From assembly GCF_000369405.1 (NCBI RefSeq), contig NZ_KB849994.1, forward strand, positions 245,942-309,941: a DNA stretch of 64,000 nt, written 5' to 3'. The translations under genes and the position numbers were made by a program. Of the stretch, positions 51,463-60,393 are shown one piece after another. The notes beneath the pieces were generated by a model. That model was given only the letters and a program-made list of their open reading frames with translations, did not search any database and was not told the origin of the DNA. Origin of the DNA: Acinetobacter sp. ANC 3929. GTDB lineage: Bacteria > Pseudomonadota > Gammaproteobacteria > Pseudomonadales > Moraxellaceae. Positions within the stretch are counted from its first letter, which is position 1. Each line of letters opens with the position of its first letter.

Positions 51463-52536
51463 ATGACAACGTTGAAAAATGATCGTTTTTTACGAGCTTT
51501 ATTACGTGAGCCTGTAGACACCACACCTGTATGGATGATGCGTCAAGCAGGGCGTTATTTACCAGAATATCGTGAAACTCGTGCACAGGCAGGGGATTTC
51601 TTGTCTCTATGTAAAAATAATGACTTTGCCTGTGAAGTGACTTTACAGCCTTTACGCCGTTACGAGCTTGATGCAGCGATTCTATTTTCTGACATTTTAA
51701 CGGTACCTGATGCATTAGGTTTAGGTCTGTATTTTGAAACGGGTGAAGGCCCAAAGTTTCATAAAACAGTTCGTACTGAACAAGATGTGGCAAATTTACC
51801 TAAATTAAATGCCAAGTCTGATCTTGCTTATGTGATGAATGCGGTTTCGACCATTCGTTCTGCTTTAAATGGTCAAGTTCCTTTGATTGGTTTCTCTGGA
51901 AGTCCGTGGACTTTAGCGACTTATATGGTTGAGGGTGGATCAAGTAAAGAGTTTCGCTTCATTAAAAATATGATGTACGCGCAGCCAGAAGTGTTACATG
52001 CTTTGTTAGATCATTTGGCTGATTCAGTGATTGATTATTTGAATGCGCAAATTGATGCAGGTGCTCAAGCGATTCAGATTTTTGATAGTTGGGGCGGTGC
52101 ATTGGCACATCGAGAATATGTTGAGTTCTCATTGAACTATATGACCAAAATTATTGCGGGTCTCCAACGTGAAAAAGATGGTCAACGTATTCCGATTATT
52201 GTGTTCACAAAAGGTGGTGGCCAGTGGTTGGAAACGATGCTAACTACAGGTGCTGATGCATTTGGTTTAGATTGGACCACACCGCTTTATACTGCGCGTG
52301 ATGTGGTTGCCGGACGAGCAGCTTTACAAGGTAATTTAGATCCAGCAGTGCTTTATGGTTCAGCTGCTTCAATTGAAAAATCAGTGAAAGCAATGATTGA
52401 TGATGCTTATGCCAATGGTGATAAAACAGGCTATATCGCAAATTTAGGTCATGGTATTACCCAATGGGTAGATCCATCACAACCGAAGATTTTTGTAGAT
52501 ACTGTTCATGAATACAGTGCTAAATATTTAGGTTGA
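51463..52536 (+). CDS. hemE: Uroporphyrinogen decarboxylase
   Basis: About 357 aa with all family landmarks: [20 protein letters not shown] (substrate-binding Arg), [23 protein letters not shown] (catalytic Asp), [28 protein letters not shown] and [12 protein letters not shown]. It decarboxylates uroporphyrinogen III to coproporphyrinogen III in cytosolic haem synthesis. ATG 51463 is preferred to TTG 51457. It is divergent from the L,D-transpeptidase, with about 200 bases between. Confidence 0.97.
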   Translation: MTTLKNDRFLRALLREPVDTTPVWMMRQAGRYLPEYRETRAQAGDFLSLCKNNDFACEVTLQPLRRYELDAAILFSDILTVPDALGLGLYFETGEGPKFHKTVRTEQDVANLPKLNAKSDLAYVMNAVSTIRSALNGQVPLIGFSGSPWTLATYMVEGGSSKEFRFIKNMMYAQPEVLHALLDHLADSVIDYLNAQIDAGAQAIQIFDSWGGALAHREYVEFSLNYMTKIIAGLQREKDGQRIPIIVFTKGGGQWLETMLTTGADAFGLDWTTPLYTARDVVAGRAALQGNLDPAVLYGSAASIEKSVKAMIDDAYANGDKTGYIANLGHGITQWVDPSQPKIFVDTVHEYSAKYLG

Positions 52537-52578
52537 TGTTTTTAAGCATTTCCAATTAAACACGCTAGGATCAGTTTT

Positions 52579-53373
52579 GTGCAGTTGATTGTATTACCGC
52601 TCAACTTTATCTTTAAGGCAGCTTCGGCTGCCTTATTTGGGTTGTTGCTTCTGATTGCATTTGCAGTCACCGCACCGATGGGAAGTCATGAATATTGGGG
52701 CTTCTTTCGTTATGATTATTTGTTGTTTTATGCCTTGATCATTCAAGTCTGTTTGATCTATTTAAAGCTTGAGTCATGGGCAGAAGCAAAAGTGATTGCT
52801 CTGTTTCATATCATGGCGATGGGAATGGAAATATTTTTGACCCATCCATCGATTGCCTCATGGCAGTACCCACAACCAGCGGTATTAAAGTTACTTACTG
52901 TGCCATTGTTTGCGGGGTTTATGTATTCAGCAGTGGGGAGTTTTTTTGCTCGTTCTTTGCGACTCTATAACGTTTCATTCGAGAGTTTGCCGAATTTTGG
53001 GAATATGCTTTGTTTGGCGGTGTTGTCTTATCTCAACTTTATGACCAAGTTTTTTATTCCTGATATTCGTATTGCACTGTTTATTTGGAGTATCGTAATT
53101 TTCTGGAAAACTCGGCTTTATTTTCAGTTGCAGCAACAGCGTTTTAAAGTGCCTATGCTACCCATTTTATTGTTGCTTGCCTTCTTAATCTGGATTGCGG
53201 AGAATATCAGTACCTTCTATAAAATTTGGCTATACCCAAGCCAAGTCGATGCATGGCACATGGTAGGTTGGGGTAAGTTAGGTTCTTGGTACCTCTTATT
53301 ACTACTTAGTTTGGTCTTGGTATTAAAAATTTTGGGCACGCGTGATAAAAACGGATCTTGGAAATTGAATTAA
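52579..53373 (+). CDS. DUF817 family membrane protein
   Basis: A 264-aa integral membrane protein with seven to eight helices. Conserved DUF817 motifs are visible: LESWAEAKVIALFHIMAMGMEIFLTHPSIASWQYP, LFAGFMYSAVGSFFARS and WIAENISTFYKIWLYPSQ, then WHMVGWGKLGSWYLLLLLSLVLV. The starting codon is GTG 52579. The function is not known for the family. It follows hemE by 42 bases on the same strand and may be co-transcribed. Confidence 0.88.
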   Translation: MQLIVLPLNFIFKAASAALFGLLLLIAFAVTAPMGSHEYWGFFRYDYLLFYALIIQVCLIYLKLESWAEAKVIALFHIMAMGMEIFLTHPSIASWQYPQPAVLKLLTVPLFAGFMYSAVGSFFARSLRLYNVSFESLPNFGNMLCLAVLSYLNFMTKFFIPDIRIALFIWSIVIFWKTRLYFQLQQQRFKVPMLPILLLLAFLIWIAENISTFYKIWLYPSQVDAWHMVGWGKLGSWYLLLLLSLVLVLKILGTRDKNGSWKLN

Positions 53374-53559
53374 GCAGTTTATTGTTCTTTTAGCAGACCT
53401 TATATTTCATTCAATTATGTTATGAATATTTCAGATATATTTCAAAAATTATTTGCTAAAGCCTGCTAACCTCGTTATTTTAACTTTTGTGTAAGAAGAA
53501 TTACACAACACAATAGTGATAAAAAATAGTTAATATAATTTATGCTGGAGATCGTTCCT

Positions 53560-54030
53560 ATGTTAAAGAAAATTGCCTTAGCCGCTTTATTAGCCGCTGG
53601 TTCAACTGTTGCAATGGCTGACAACGATGTTGGTTGTGGTGCTGGTACACAAATTTGGGCAGGTAAAAAAGGTGTTGCACCTAAAATTCTTGCTGCGACA
53701 ACCAATGGTATTTTTACTAACCAATTACTTGGTATTACATTTGGTACTTTAGGTTGTCGTCAAGGTGGTACAGTAACAGCGCAAGTGGTGACATTCACCA
53801 ATGAAAATGCTGAATCTTTAGCACGTGATATGTCAGTTGGCCAAGGCGAAAGCTTAAATGTACTCGCTGAATTAATGCAAATTAAAGCCAATGATAAAGC
53901 ACGTTTCTTTGCTGTATCTAAAGCAAACTTTGCTGAAATTTATTCAAGCAAAAATACAAACTCACTTCAAGTTTTAGATGCTTTACAAAGTGTGATGGCA
54001 AAAGACGCAGTGCTTAAAGCATACGTTTAA
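53560..54030 (+). CDS. DUF3015 family exported protein
   Basis: About 156 aa. The signal peptide is MLKKIALAALLAAGSTVAMA. The mature part begins DNDVGCGAGTQIWAG and has the family core APKILAATTNGIFTNQLLGITFGTLGC, with two Cys that may pair (C at VGCGAG and at LGCRQGG). The C-terminal half is helical. Function unknown; periplasmic. ATG 53560 is chosen because TGGAGA precedes it, whereas ATG 53542 has no ribosome site and would spoil the signal peptide. Confidence 0.85.
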   Translation: MLKKIALAALLAAGSTVAMADNDVGCGAGTQIWAGKKGVAPKILAATTNGIFTNQLLGITFGTLGCRQGGTVTAQVVTFTNENAESLARDMSVGQGESLNVLAELMQIKANDKARFFAVSKANFAEIYSSKNTNSLQVLDALQSVMAKDAVLKAYV

Positions 54031-54043
54031 TTTGTCGCCTGAT

Positions 54044-54070
54044 AAAACCCTGTCCTGATGGCAGGGTTTT
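54044..54070 (+). terminator. Terminator after the DUF3015 gene
   Basis: AAAACCCTG, a 9-nt loop, CAGGGTTTT, T-rich tail. Confidence 0.85.
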
Positions 54071-54109
54071 CTTATACCTATTCTGATTATTTTAAAAAAT
54101 TGCGATTGA

Positions 54110-55990
54110 ATGAAATTAGCTACTTTTGTATTTACGTCTTTGATGTGTCATTTTGCACATGCCTCGGTTGAATCTGATTTGCAGAAGTATTTAGACCTTG
54201 CCCAACAAAAACAATTAGATCAGCAAACCACATGGCAACGCTTGATGTATGCCGATCAAAAACAAAAGAGTGAAGTTACTTATGCAGGCTATTTTTATGC
54301 CAAAGATGGCAAAACAAATTTAAAGAGTGAATTACAAGCAGATATTAAAGCTTTATTTCTTCAATCTGCCGATAACCAATCCATCCGTTGTAAATTTCCC
54401 GCACGTAGTCGCTGGTTGATGCAGCAGTTGAATATTGAGTCGACACAACTTCCCCAAGCCAATTGTACTGAATTTGAGGAATGGATTAACCAGATCAAGC
54501 CGTATAAGGCCACTTTGATTTATGCCACTGACTTTATGGGCAATCCAAGTTCGATGTTTGGGCATACTTTGCTACGTTTAGACCCTAAAGATCAGAAGCA
54601 ACTTAACCTAGTGTCTTATGCAGTAAACTATGCTGCCACAGTGAAAGGTGATGATAACTGGTCCTATGCATGGAAGGGCTTAACAGGGCAGTATCCTGGT
54701 GAATATTCACTAATGCCGTATTATCGTAAAGTCAAAGAATATGGTGATTTTGAAAGCCGTGATCTATGGGAATATGAGCTTAATTTAACACCCGAAGAAA
54801 CCCGTTTTTTGGTTGAACATATTTGGGAAATGCAGCATGTGAGTTTCCCTTATTATTTTGTTAGTGATAACTGTGCTTACCGTTTACTTGGCCTAATTGA
54901 TTTAGTGCGTCCAACTTTAAACTTAAAACAGCAATTTAACTATGCTGCGATTCCGATTGAAACCTTGAAGGCAGTAGATCAACAAAATTTAGTAAAAGAA
55001 GTGGTATATCGACCAGCTTTGGAAACACAGCTGCTTTCGCAGGCGAAACAGCATGGGACACAACTGGCTAAAGTTGCTCATCAGGTTGCTTTTACCCAGA
55101 CTGATCAAGTTCAACCCATTTTAAAAATCTATACTCAGCAAGATCAGGCCAAGATTTTAGAAATGGCTTATGATGATTTATATCTACAATATATTAGTCA
55201 TAAAGTAGATGCAGAGTTTGCCCAACCACAATTACGACAATTACTTGCTGAACGAAGCCAAATCGAAATTGATAAGCAACGTCAAGAACCAGAGCGCCCG
55301 AAAAAGCAGCCTGTAGAAGGGCATCATGCGCGTAATCTTTCTGTGAATATTGGTGAAGCGCAGGGACAGAAGTTTGTTGAGCTGGGTCAGCGTCAGGCTT
55401 ATCATGATCTGATCGATCCTCAAGGAGGCTATCGGACAGGGACGCAACTCTTATTTTTAGATGGCAGTTTGCAATACCGTGAGGACAAGCTCAAGCTCGA
55501 ACATTTAGATCTATTATCAGTGAACTCCTATAACCCGATTCAGCCATTTAAAGCGCCAATCACTTGGGGTTTTAATTTTGGTTGGAAACAAGAAGCGATT
55601 GAGAAGGGACAATTTAGTGAAGATGCGCAACATGGCGTGATGAATCTGAATATGCAAGTCGGTTATAGCGTGGCAGATTATGATCGTCGACATCTGTGTT
55701 ATGCCCAAGTACAAAGCCATATTCAGGGCGGGAAAAATTTAGATCAAGGCTGGCGCGTTGGAGCTGGGCCAACTGTAGGTTGTATGAATGTATGGTCTGA
55801 TAATATAAACAGCGTGGTACAGGTGGAATTACCGTATTGGCAAGATATAAGTCAATGGAACTTAAGAGTCGGTACACAGCTTCAATATAGTCTAAATACA
55901 AACCATGCTTTACGTTTAAATTGGGATTTTGAAGAGCAGGATCATAAAGACTGGAATAAAGTAGGTTTAGGTTATGTTTTGTTTTTTTAG
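54110..55990 (+). CDS. DUF4105 (Lnb N-terminal-like) exported protein
   Basis: A 626-aa protein with signal peptide MKLATFVFTSLMCHFAHA. Residues ~40-300 carry the DUF4105/Lnb domain: DFMGNPSSMFGHTLLRLDP, a YAWKGLTGQYPGEYSLMPYY stretch and FVSDNCAYRLLGLIDLVRP, with a conserved His and Cys that suggest a papain-like (NlpC/P60-type) fold. The C-terminal ~200 residues are beta-rich with alternating hydrophobic strands and end GLGYVLFF, like an outer-membrane barrel with terminal Phe. An outer-membrane location is inferred. The biochemical function is unknown. Confidence 0.82.
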   Translation: MKLATFVFTSLMCHFAHASVESDLQKYLDLAQQKQLDQQTTWQRLMYADQKQKSEVTYAGYFYAKDGKTNLKSELQADIKALFLQSADNQSIRCKFPARSRWLMQQLNIESTQLPQANCTEFEEWINQIKPYKATLIYATDFMGNPSSMFGHTLLRLDPKDQKQLNLVSYAVNYAATVKGDDNWSYAWKGLTGQYPGEYSLMPYYRKVKEYGDFESRDLWEYELNLTPEETRFLVEHIWEMQHVSFPYYFVSDNCAYRLLGLIDLVRPTLNLKQQFNYAAIPIETLKAVDQQNLVKEVVYRPALETQLLSQAKQHGTQLAKVAHQVAFTQTDQVQPILKIYTQQDQAKILEMAYDDLYLQYISHKVDAEFAQPQLRQLLAERSQIEIDKQRQEPERPKKQPVEGHHARNLSVNIGEAQGQKFVELGQRQAYHDLIDPQGGYRTGTQLLFLDGSLQYREDKLKLEHLDLLSVNSYNPIQPFKAPITWGFNFGWKQEAIEKGQFSEDAQHGVMNLNMQVGYSVADYDRRHLCYAQVQSHIQGGKNLDQGWRVGAGPTVGCMNVWSDNINSVVQVELPYWQDISQWNLRVGTQLQYSLNTNHALRLNWDFEEQDHKDWNKVGLGYVLFF

Positions 55991-56026
55991 ATAAGATGCC
56001 GTTCGGATCAGGTCAATTTAGAATAT

Positions 56027-56389
56027 CTAGACTTCAACAATGACGTAGTATTTTTTAACGGCTTCAATGACTTCAAATGTACCGACAAATGCGGGTGGGA
56101 TAATTCCTGCATTTCCAGCAGTCACTTCAATAAAAGTATTGGTCTTTGCATCATGGATACGTACAATCCCTTCAATGACTTGAAAGAACTCTTGTTTGTT
56201 TTCAGCAAATTGAATATTCCAAGCACCGACTTCACATTGCCAAATGCCGCAGTTCATATGTGGATGTTCATATAAACTATAGGTTAAACGTTCAGGATTA
56301 CCTCGAACCAAACGATCGGGACGAGGATAATCAATACTGGCTTCACCTTGAACTAACTCACCTAAACCTGCTATCTGAACAGAGGACAT
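56027..56389 (-). CDS. Cupin-domain protein (DUF861-like)
   Basis: A 120-aa single cupin barrel. The C-terminal part WNIQFAENKQEFFQVIEGIVRIHDA, then VTAGNAGIIPPAFVGTFEVIE, fits the DUF861/Cupin_3 pattern used by (S)-ureidoglycine aminohydrolase-like proteins. The metal-binding His pattern of classical cupins is incomplete. Substrate unknown. It follows folE by 14 bases on the same strand and is likely in the same operon. Confidence 0.8.
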   Translation of the reverse strand: MSSVQIAGLGELVQGEASIDYPRPDRLVRGNPERLTYSLYEHPHMNCGIWQCEVGAWNIQFAENKQEFFQVIEGIVRIHDAKTNTFIEVTAGNAGIIPPAFVGTFEVIEAVKKYYVIVEV

Positions 56390-56403
56390 CTACGCTGCTC
56401 AGC

Positions 56404-56958
56404 TTAATAATTTTCAGGAACAGCGCTTAAGAATTCACGACGTACATCTTTGTCAGTTTTAAAATCTCCAACAAAAGAAACCGTACGAGTGGTTGATTCT
56501 TGTTTGCCAACACCACGCATCATCATACACATATGCGCAGAGTCAATCACAACTGCAACACCACGTGCTTGAGTCACTTCAGCAACTGCTTCTGCAATTT
56601 GCTGCGTCAGGTTCTCTTGTACTTGGAGACGACGTGCAAACATTTCTGTAATGCGCGCAAATTTTGATAAACCTAAAACTTGACCTTCAGGTAAATAAGC
56701 AATGTGGACACGACCATAGAATGGCAGTAGGTGATGTTCACACAGCGAATAAAATTCAATATTTTTGACCAATACCATTTCATGGTTATCGGAAGGGAAG
56801 AGCGCACTATTTGTAACTTCTTCAAGCGTTTTGCTATAGCCAGAAGTTAAAAAAGAGAAAGCTTTAGCCGCACGCATTGGCGTATCTTTTAAGCCAGGGC
56901 GATTTAAGTCTTCACCAACGGCAGTTAAGATATTTGCGTACGATTGCTGCATAGACAT
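56404..56958 (-). CDS. folE: GTP cyclohydrolase I
   Basis: About 184 aa. Family signatures are seen: [39 protein letters not shown] with zinc-binding Cys and catalytic His, [20 protein letters not shown], and [16 protein letters not shown] with the second zinc Cys. It converts GTP to dihydroneopterin triphosphate, the first step of folate synthesis. ATG 56958 with AAGTGAAC upstream is preferred over a GTG four codons earlier. Confidence 0.95.
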   Translation of the reverse strand: MSMQQSYANILTAVGEDLNRPGLKDTPMRAAKAFSFLTSGYSKTLEEVTNSALFPSDNHEMVLVKNIEFYSLCEHHLLPFYGRVHIAYLPEGQVLGLSKFARITEMFARRLQVQENLTQQIAEAVAEVTQARGVAVVIDSAHMCMMMRGVGKQESTTRTVSFVGDFKTDKDVRREFLSAVPENY

Positions 56959-57043
56959 AACAATGTTCACTTAGGTGGGTTGAACAAAAACGGCAATTGT
57001 ATCAGAAAACGATTGGAAATCTTAGTTTTGATAAAAATGCCGA

Positions 57044-57733
57044 TTACTGTTTGTACTTAGGGTTCTTTTCGGCACGTTTGAGCAGGACTAAAACTGCTCC
57101 TGTACCCCCTTGATTTTCGGGTGCGCTGACGAAAGCAAGAACATCACGATGCTGTCTGAGCCAACCGTTCACATAGGTTTTTAAAATCGCTTCAGGGCCT
57201 TTGCCATGCACAATTTTAACGACATTTTGATTTTCATCTTTTGCCATTTGGAGCACTTGTAAAACAGCAGCTCGTGCTTGTTCAACGGTACAACCATGCA
57301 GGTCGACGGCTTCAAACCAGCGGATTTTACCTGCTTTCAAGTCTTCAAATACTTTGTGCTGTAAGGTCGCAATGCGGTAGCTTAAAGTCGCTTGGCTTGC
57401 AACAGGATTTAAGATCGCTTGAGTATCTGAAATCTCTGTGAGCTCTTGTTCTGCTCCACCTTCCGCTGCGGCACGTTTTGCCAAGGTTTGGGCATCGATT
57501 TTTTTACGACGCGCAACTCGAGTATCGGCAATATTTTGATTGTCGATTGGCTTTACCCCTAAAAGGGCTTTTTTAAAAAGCTCTGTATCTTCCAACTCTT
57601 CAGCAACAGCTTGGGTCTTTTTTGACTCAGCTTGTTTCGCAACAGCGCTAGACTGTGGGTTGGAGATTTGCTTTTTAAAGGCTTTCAGTAAATTAAACTG
57701 ATCTTTAGAAAGCGATGAATCATGTTTACTCAT
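57044..57733 (-). CDS. Smr/MutS2-domain protein
   Basis: A 229-aa protein. Residues 1 to ~135 are charged and probably disordered or helical. The C-terminal Smr domain has FEAVDLHGCTVEQARAAVLQVL and VKIVHGKGPEAILKTYVNGWL, with the DLHG and HGKG motifs of the fold. Stand-alone Smr proteins are DNA or RNA nicking endonucleases; recent work on bacterial SmrB concerns ribosome-collision mRNA cleavage. It is upstream of folE on the same strand, 73 bases away. Confidence 0.88.
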   Translation of the reverse strand: MSKHDSSLSKDQFNLLKAFKKQISNPQSSAVAKQAESKKTQAVAEELEDTELFKKALLGVKPIDNQNIADTRVARRKKIDAQTLAKRAAAEGGAEQELTEISDTQAILNPVASQATLSYRIATLQHKVFEDLKAGKIRWFEAVDLHGCTVEQARAAVLQVLQMAKDENQNVVKIVHGKGPEAILKTYVNGWLRQHRDVLAFVSAPENQGGTGAVLVLLKRAEKNPKYKQ

Positions 57734-57857
57734 AATTTTAGAAAACAGGCAAGATAGCAGAGAGGGGTAAAATTATAGTCTGAAACCGTGCTGATTTGAA
57801 CTGTCTTGCATTCATGGGAAAGGTATGCATGGTTCTAAGAACAATATCATTGTAAGC

Positions 57858-58556
57858 CTATGAGTTAGTTTCCTGCTCATAATAATATGTTAAATCTATT
57901 GGTATATTCTGTTGATTAGGAATATGCCACATTGAGCAAACATTTTTTGTTTGAAGAAAAACATCGAAACTCGAGCTCATTAATGTATCTATTTTACTTT
58001 GTTTTTTATAGATAGGGGCGAGTTGACTAATATAATGGGATAACCAAGCTTCATCGTTAGGAAATGCTTGATAATCTTTTATATTTTTATAAAGACTTTG
58101 AAGATCTGTTTCGATTAATGTAATGTCTGGGTAGAATAGCCAAATAATGATATCCATCGATTGGATAGGAACCATAGTGTATTCTTGAGATGGTTCAAAT
58201 CTTTCGATTTTATAAAGTTGTACGCCTGTACTGTCAGAATAGGAGCACAGTAATTTTGTATTTTCAATTTGGTAATAACCTTTACCAACTTCTAACTCCC
58301 TTAAATATCTAGAAATATTTAGACATTCTGGTAGTTCATTAATATCTGGAAATGTCAAACTCTTAAAAATGGATGTTGCTCGATGTATAACATGAGCCTC
58401 TCCTGTGCCTGTTATTAATCCGTGTTTCCATGGATAAAGTTTTGATAGCTTATCTTTATTGAATTGAATTTCTCCAGTATTCTTTAACGTGATTTTTTTA
58501 TTGTCCGCAGCGATAATGATGCTATCATTCAACTGAATGGCGATGATAAAAGTCAT
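57858..58556 (-). CDS. HslV/proteasome-like (Ntn-hydrolase fold) protein of unknown role
   Basis: A 232-aa protein starting MTFIIAIQLNDSIIIAADNK. After Met removal the N-terminal Thr, the short strand pair and the acidic turn resemble the start of HslV/proteasome beta subunits (MTTIVAVR...VVIGGDGQ). KLSKLYPWKHGLITGTGEAHVI resembles the following strand/Gly segment. The rest is unlike HslV and longer. No HslU partner is present. It is divergent from the VgrG-tail-like gene, so it may belong to the same accessory cassette. Assignment to the fold is inference; activity is unproven. Confidence 0.5.
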   Translation of the reverse strand: MTFIIAIQLNDSIIIAADNKKITLKNTGEIQFNKDKLSKLYPWKHGLITGTGEAHVIHRATSIFKSLTFPDINELPECLNISRYLRELEVGKGYYQIENTKLLCSYSDSTGVQLYKIERFEPSQEYTMVPIQSMDIIIWLFYPDITLIETDLQSLYKNIKDYQAFPNDEAWLSHYISQLAPIYKKQSKIDTLMSSSFDVFLQTKNVCSMWHIPNQQNIPIDLTYYYEQETNS

Positions 58557-58640
58557 GGTTCCATATTTTTTAAATTCGTCTGTTATATATTAAGCGATAA
58601 TTGATTTATTTTATATTTTTATAAAAAGATAGGTGTCTGA

Positions 58641-58964
58641 ATGGCTGGCGGCTCGCAGGTAATTATTAATAAAGCAGGTATTACGTTTATTACTCAGGCA
58701 AAGTTTGAGGCAAAAGCTGGACAGCATTTGTTTAAAAATGGAGAAAAAATAGATTCAAAACTTCCTTTTTTGCCTGAGGGAACCAATTATAACTTACGGT
58801 ACTTATTTACTGATGATGAAGGAAAACCATATAGAAATATAGCTTATACAGCAACTTATCCTAATGGAGCAGAGGTCAAAGGTATTACAGATAAAGAAGG
58901 CTATTCTTCTACATTTTTTTCGAGTGAAGAGAAAAGTATAAAAATTCATCTAGAGCTAGAGTAA
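58641..58964 (+). CDS. VgrG C-terminal-tail-like protein (orphan)
   Basis: A 107-aa protein. Residues 1-37 (MAGGSQVIINKAGITFIT, then FEAKAGQHLFKNGEKI) match the C-terminal end of T6SS VgrG DUF2345 regions. The rest (NLRYLFTDDEGKPYRNIAYTATYPNGAEVKGITDKEGYSSTFF) is a transthyretin/prealbumin-like beta domain used as an adaptor in many T6SS VgrG tails. A stop lies directly upstream in frame, yet AGGTG gives a plausible ribosome site, so it may be a detached tail that is still expressed. The candidate effector starts 3 bases after its stop. Confidence 0.65.
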   Translation: MAGGSQVIINKAGITFITQAKFEAKAGQHLFKNGEKIDSKLPFLPEGTNYNLRYLFTDDEGKPYRNIAYTATYPNGAEVKGITDKEGYSSTFFSSEEKSIKIHLELE

Positions 58965-58966
58965 AG

Positions 58967-59758
58967 ATGACAATTTTACAAAGACAAATTTCAACGGCTG
59001 TTACGGCTTCCGCGGAAAATAACACGCATCACGTTAAAATTACTAAGAAAAAACAATTGTTTCTTTTGTTCTATACTACTCAGAATCATAGAGGTGATGA
59101 TTTAATGTATTTTTCGGCTAAAACAAGAAGACATAATATTGAAAAAGCTTCATGGTTTGATCCAGAAAGACATTTAATTTTTAATGTACCAATTCAAGAC
59201 ATAGCTGAAATTATTACTACAGTGGCAAGTTCTATTCAGAAAAGAGGAGGAATAGGAAAAGTCGAAATTAAAGAAGTCAATATTTTTTCTCATGCTTGGT
59301 ATGATGGCCCTACAGGATCTGTGCCATGTAGTGTCGAACCAGAGGGATATCAAATGAAATTAGCTGGTTGGTCACTTATTGATTTTCAATGGGCAGCAAA
59401 GTCTCGTTTCGCGATGTTTGGTTGTAATACAGCAACAGATGAATATAACGCGAGAGTCTTTGCAGAAGATTTATCTAATTCCCCAAACTTTAAAGATGTT
59501 GAAGTATGGGGACAAACAAGCCCAGCAAAACCTTCTTTTTATCCTGACCAGAGGGATAGTAGCGTTTTAAGAAACATGGATACAGGATGGAGCGTAAATT
59601 TTACATATATGGTGGCTTCAATCAAAGGAGATGGATGGGCTGCAACCCGTGGTATTCCTAAAAAGTCTCCTCCAGCTATGCCTATGAAGAAATATATGAA
59701 TGGAGTGCTAATAGAAAGAGCATTTCAAAGTCAATTTAATGATCACAGGAAACTTTAG
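58967..59758 (+). CDS. Candidate T6SS effector with clan-CD-like His/Cys motif
   Basis: I do not recognise a named family. The 263-aa protein has no signal peptide. The motif VNIFSHAWYDGPTGS (His109) and the strand-plus-motif RFAMFGCNTATDEYNARVFAEDL (Cys153) resemble the His-Gly and YGCN-x-A blocks of caspase-like/DUF4347-type cysteine peptidases. It starts 3 bases after a VgrG-tail-like gene and overlaps a small membrane-anchored gene. The adaptor-effector-immunity order is typical of T6SS cargo modules. A peptidase or other hydrolase effector is therefore inferred, not shown. Confidence 0.55.
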   Translation: MTILQRQISTAVTASAENNTHHVKITKKKQLFLLFYTTQNHRGDDLMYFSAKTRRHNIEKASWFDPERHLIFNVPIQDIAEIITTVASSIQKRGGIGKVEIKEVNIFSHAWYDGPTGSVPCSVEPEGYQMKLAGWSLIDFQWAAKSRFAMFGCNTATDEYNARVFAEDLSNSPNFKDVEVWGQTSPAKPSFYPDQRDSSVLRNMDTGWSVNFTYMVASIKGDGWAATRGIPKKSPPAMPMKKYMNGVLIERAFQSQFNDHRKL

Positions 59759-59759
59759 G

Positions 59760-60281
59760 TTGAATAAAAAAATTGGTCTCGGAATAATGATTGTTAGCGC
59801 GATTATTATATTATTGGTAACTAAGTCTATGAAAAAATATGAAACTAATATTGATATTGTATTAAATGAAAATATAGAGAAAAAAGATTTAAAAATTATT
59901 TTAAATACATATGGTTATCTATTGAATGGTTATGAAATTGATAAAAAAGTTGGACAGACAAATACTTTTTTCGCTTTATACAAAGATGGTTCTAGTCAAG
60001 ATTATAAAAAAACTAAGATTAATCAATACAGTGATTATATTGTCTATGCAAAATATAAAGATAAATATGCAAAAATGAGATCAACGAATACTTTGGTGAT
60101 GGGGCAAGATGTAACGAATATAAAAGTAGTTGTGAGCAGTTTTAATAATTATGTTTATATTTCATCTAGTGAAGTTACTCCAAGCATTGAATCTATAAAA
60201 GAAGCTTCTTTTAAGAGTAAAGATGAGTATTTGAAAGATAAGCATGACATAAAAATGTTGGAATATTTAGATAGATTATAG
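59760..60281 (+). CDS. Membrane-anchored protein, candidate immunity partner
   Basis: I do not recognise a family. One N-terminal membrane segment (KKIGLGIMIVSAIIILLVT) is followed by a ~140-aa Lys/Tyr/Ile-rich domain, probably periplasmic. TTG 59760 is preferred: AGGA lies 9 bases before it and the product then begins (M)NKKIGLG. An ATG at 59739 would overlap the upstream gene by 20 bases and has no ribosome site. The position directly after the candidate effector, the low GC and the inner-membrane anchor all fit an immunity protein protecting against a periplasmic toxin, but this is inference. Confidence 0.5.
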   Translation: MNKKIGLGIMIVSAIIILLVTKSMKKYETNIDIVLNENIEKKDLKIILNTYGYLLNGYEIDKKVGQTNTFFALYKDGSSQDYKKTKINQYSDYIVYAKYKDKYAKMRSTNTLVMGQDVTNIKVVVSSFNNYVYISSSEVTPSIESIKEASFKSKDEYLKDKHDIKMLEYLDRL

Positions 60282-60355
60282 CTTTTATTTGGAATATAGA
60301 TTTTATTAATTGATGGTTTGTAAGAAATAGAGAAAAGATCTGATTCTGACGTATT

Positions 60356-60387
60356 AAGGTCCAAGGTAAAATCTCACCTTGAACCTT
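60356..60387 (-). terminator. Possible terminator downstream of trpC
   Basis: On the minus strand, AAGGTTCAAGGT and ACCTTGGACCTT pair as a 12-bp stem with one G-U wobble. The T-tract is poor. Confidence 0.45.
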
Positions 60388-60393
60388 ATTTAC

